This document shows positions 52,655 through 64,000 of a DNA stretch of 64,000 bases, one piece after another. Under the pieces are notes generated by a model that had not been told where the DNA came from, ran no database searches, and saw nothing but the letters and a program-made list of their open reading frames with translations. Both the position numbers and the translations under genes were made by a program. Each line of letters begins with the position of its first letter. The first letter of the stretch is position 1. Origin of the DNA: Mugil cephalus (lineage: Eukaryota > Chordata > Actinopteri > Mugiliformes > Mugilidae); assembly GCF_022458985.1 (NCBI RefSeq), contig NC_061786.1, positions 23,301,474 to 23,365,473 on the forward strand, given 5' to 3'.

Positions 52655-53094
52655 CACATGAGAGTTCATTAACACTGACAGTGGCAGCAGACATCAGTTG
52701 TACAGACGCTGTGTGTTGGTCGGATCTGAAGGATTGTACATTCAAACAAGGATCCGTCGCTGTGTCTGAAAAGAAGTGGAAATAACCCAGAGACAGCGGG
52801 AGTGGACGAGGGGGACAGGTGAGGACACGTTAACTCTCTGGGTTTTTTTTTTTTTTGTGTGTCTTCAAGTGTTTGTTCTTTGTGCGTTCTCCTGCAGGAT
52901 TTATGTTTCCTGTAAATGTCGTGATGTTGAAGCCGTTGCACGGAGGCACGATGTGTATTTGTCTTTTTAAGTGTTCATGAGAAGCTGAAAGTCAATTAGC
53001 GTAGCTTAGCATAAAGACCAGAGGCAGGTGGAAACAACTGGTCCAGCTCAGTCCTGCAGGAGAGTGAAGTTTTTACTTTTGTAATCTGAAGCTA

Positions 53095-53255
53095 CTACTG
53101 TACGTAGAAATATTAGAAGCTTTACAGCCTCTAGGGTTCAGTTCTAATCTGACTTTAAAATAAAGAAGAACTTAACACCTGAGAATCTGGTTCCTGAATC
53201 TGGATCATGTCTCCTGGTTCTGGTCCAGCTGTCGGCAGAGATCCATTAGAGACAG
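53095..53255 (-). mobile_element. Dispersed repeat family 'D', inverted copy
   Basis: The reverse complement reads 'ctgtctctaatggatctctg', 'ctggaccagaaccaggagac', 'atgatccagattcagg' and 'gtcagattagaactgaa', matching the 50,270-50,570 copy in order. It lies 200 bases before the first coding exon of sptbn5. Confidence 0.6.
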
Positions 53256-53459
53256 TTCCTGGCAACATGTCCTCACAGCTTCATAAAAACAAGAACACAG
53301 TCAGCTCAGGTATTTTTACAGCAGGGTTGTATTTGAGTCGTAACAGCTCCAATCAGCTGACAGCACACGGTCGCCACTCACTCGGGTGAAAGGCTGAAAT
53401 GAACGGATGAATGGATGAATAGAAAGATTGCTTTCTTCTCATTTCTGCAGCCAGTCAGG

Positions 53460-63639
<10,180 letters not shown>

Positions 63640-64000
63640 GTGAGTTTAGACGTCGTCATCAAAGACGGAGAGTTTAAAACTGTCCAAATGCATTTTATTC
63701 TAAGAGTGGCTCGTTATTATTAATTTAAATATTTAAGAACTCCATAAGTATGAGGTAGAGTCAACGTAACAGCATCTGGAATCCAGTCTGCTTGCTGGGT
63801 GTCATTACTGGCATCACATAGCTGGAGCTAACCAGCTAGCCTCAGCTAATTTCACAGTTGGCATTAATCCTGTCTCCACACGACTAATTAACTGACGTTA
63901 AAACTCACAGGAACAACATGCAGGAAATCTCCATCTTCTTCTGGATCGTATAATGAGCTCAATGGTAGAATGTGATGATGTCCAGGAGAAATAAAATGTC
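63640..64000 (+). other. sptbn5 intron 16 (start)
   Basis: No acceptor with following spectrin-repeat sequence appears before the window ends, so the gene continues to the right. Nothing else was recognised. Confidence 0.55.

Overview
This window is vertebrate nuclear DNA, almost certainly from a teleost fish, probably a percomorph. Four intron-rich genes with GT-AG introns sit among fish-type interspersed repeats: L2-like LINE tails, L1-like reverse-transcriptase scraps, foldback/MITE-like elements, and very long GGAA, GATA, CA and TTC microsatellites. There are no prokaryotic operons, CRISPR arrays or viral gene sets. The species cannot be named from the sequence alone.

Layout. (1) Positions 1-13,883, minus strand: the 5' 16 coding exons (460 codons) of scfd1 (SLY1), an SM-family protein of ER-Golgi membrane fusion; the 3' exons lie beyond the left edge. 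(2) 13,884-15,575: a short gap with the scfd1 promoter, L2-like debris and probably the g2e3 3'UTR. (3) 15,576-23,529, minus strand: all 16 coding exons of g2e3 (755 codons), a PHD/RING-like plus HECT protein. Its introns are packed with GGAA arrays that are all pyrimidine-rich in the transcript. (4) 23,530-28,600: the likely g2e3 promoter, a (GATA)n array and intergenic DNA ending in a dispersed foldback element. (5) 28,872-49,358, plus strand: all 8 coding exons of ehd4 (546 codons), a membrane-remodelling ATPase, with a CpG-rich promoter and a probable long 3'UTR to about 51,560. (6) 53,460-63,639, plus strand: the 5' 16 coding exons (781 codons) of sptbn5, a very large beta spectrin, with both CH domains and the first spectrin repeats. 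It runs off the right edge.

All reading frames were checked by splice phase. Coding exon lengths and phases agree through each gene, so no frameshift or premature stop was found. The four genes do not form a pathway: scfd1 and ehd4 both act in membrane traffic, g2e3 in ubiquitin and cell-cycle control, and sptbn5 in the membrane skeleton. From memory of human maps, scfd1-g2e3 are neighbours on 14q12 and ehd4-sptbn5 on 15q15, so the window joins two human blocks.

I found no new multi-gene system. The most notable points are: loss of the HECT cysteine in g2e3; several multi-copy dispersed repeat families that can be aligned within the window; a tandemly copied 5' splice site in ehd4; a palindromic TGACGT pair just upstream of scfd1; and a small CpG-flanked ORF inside sptbn5 intron 1.
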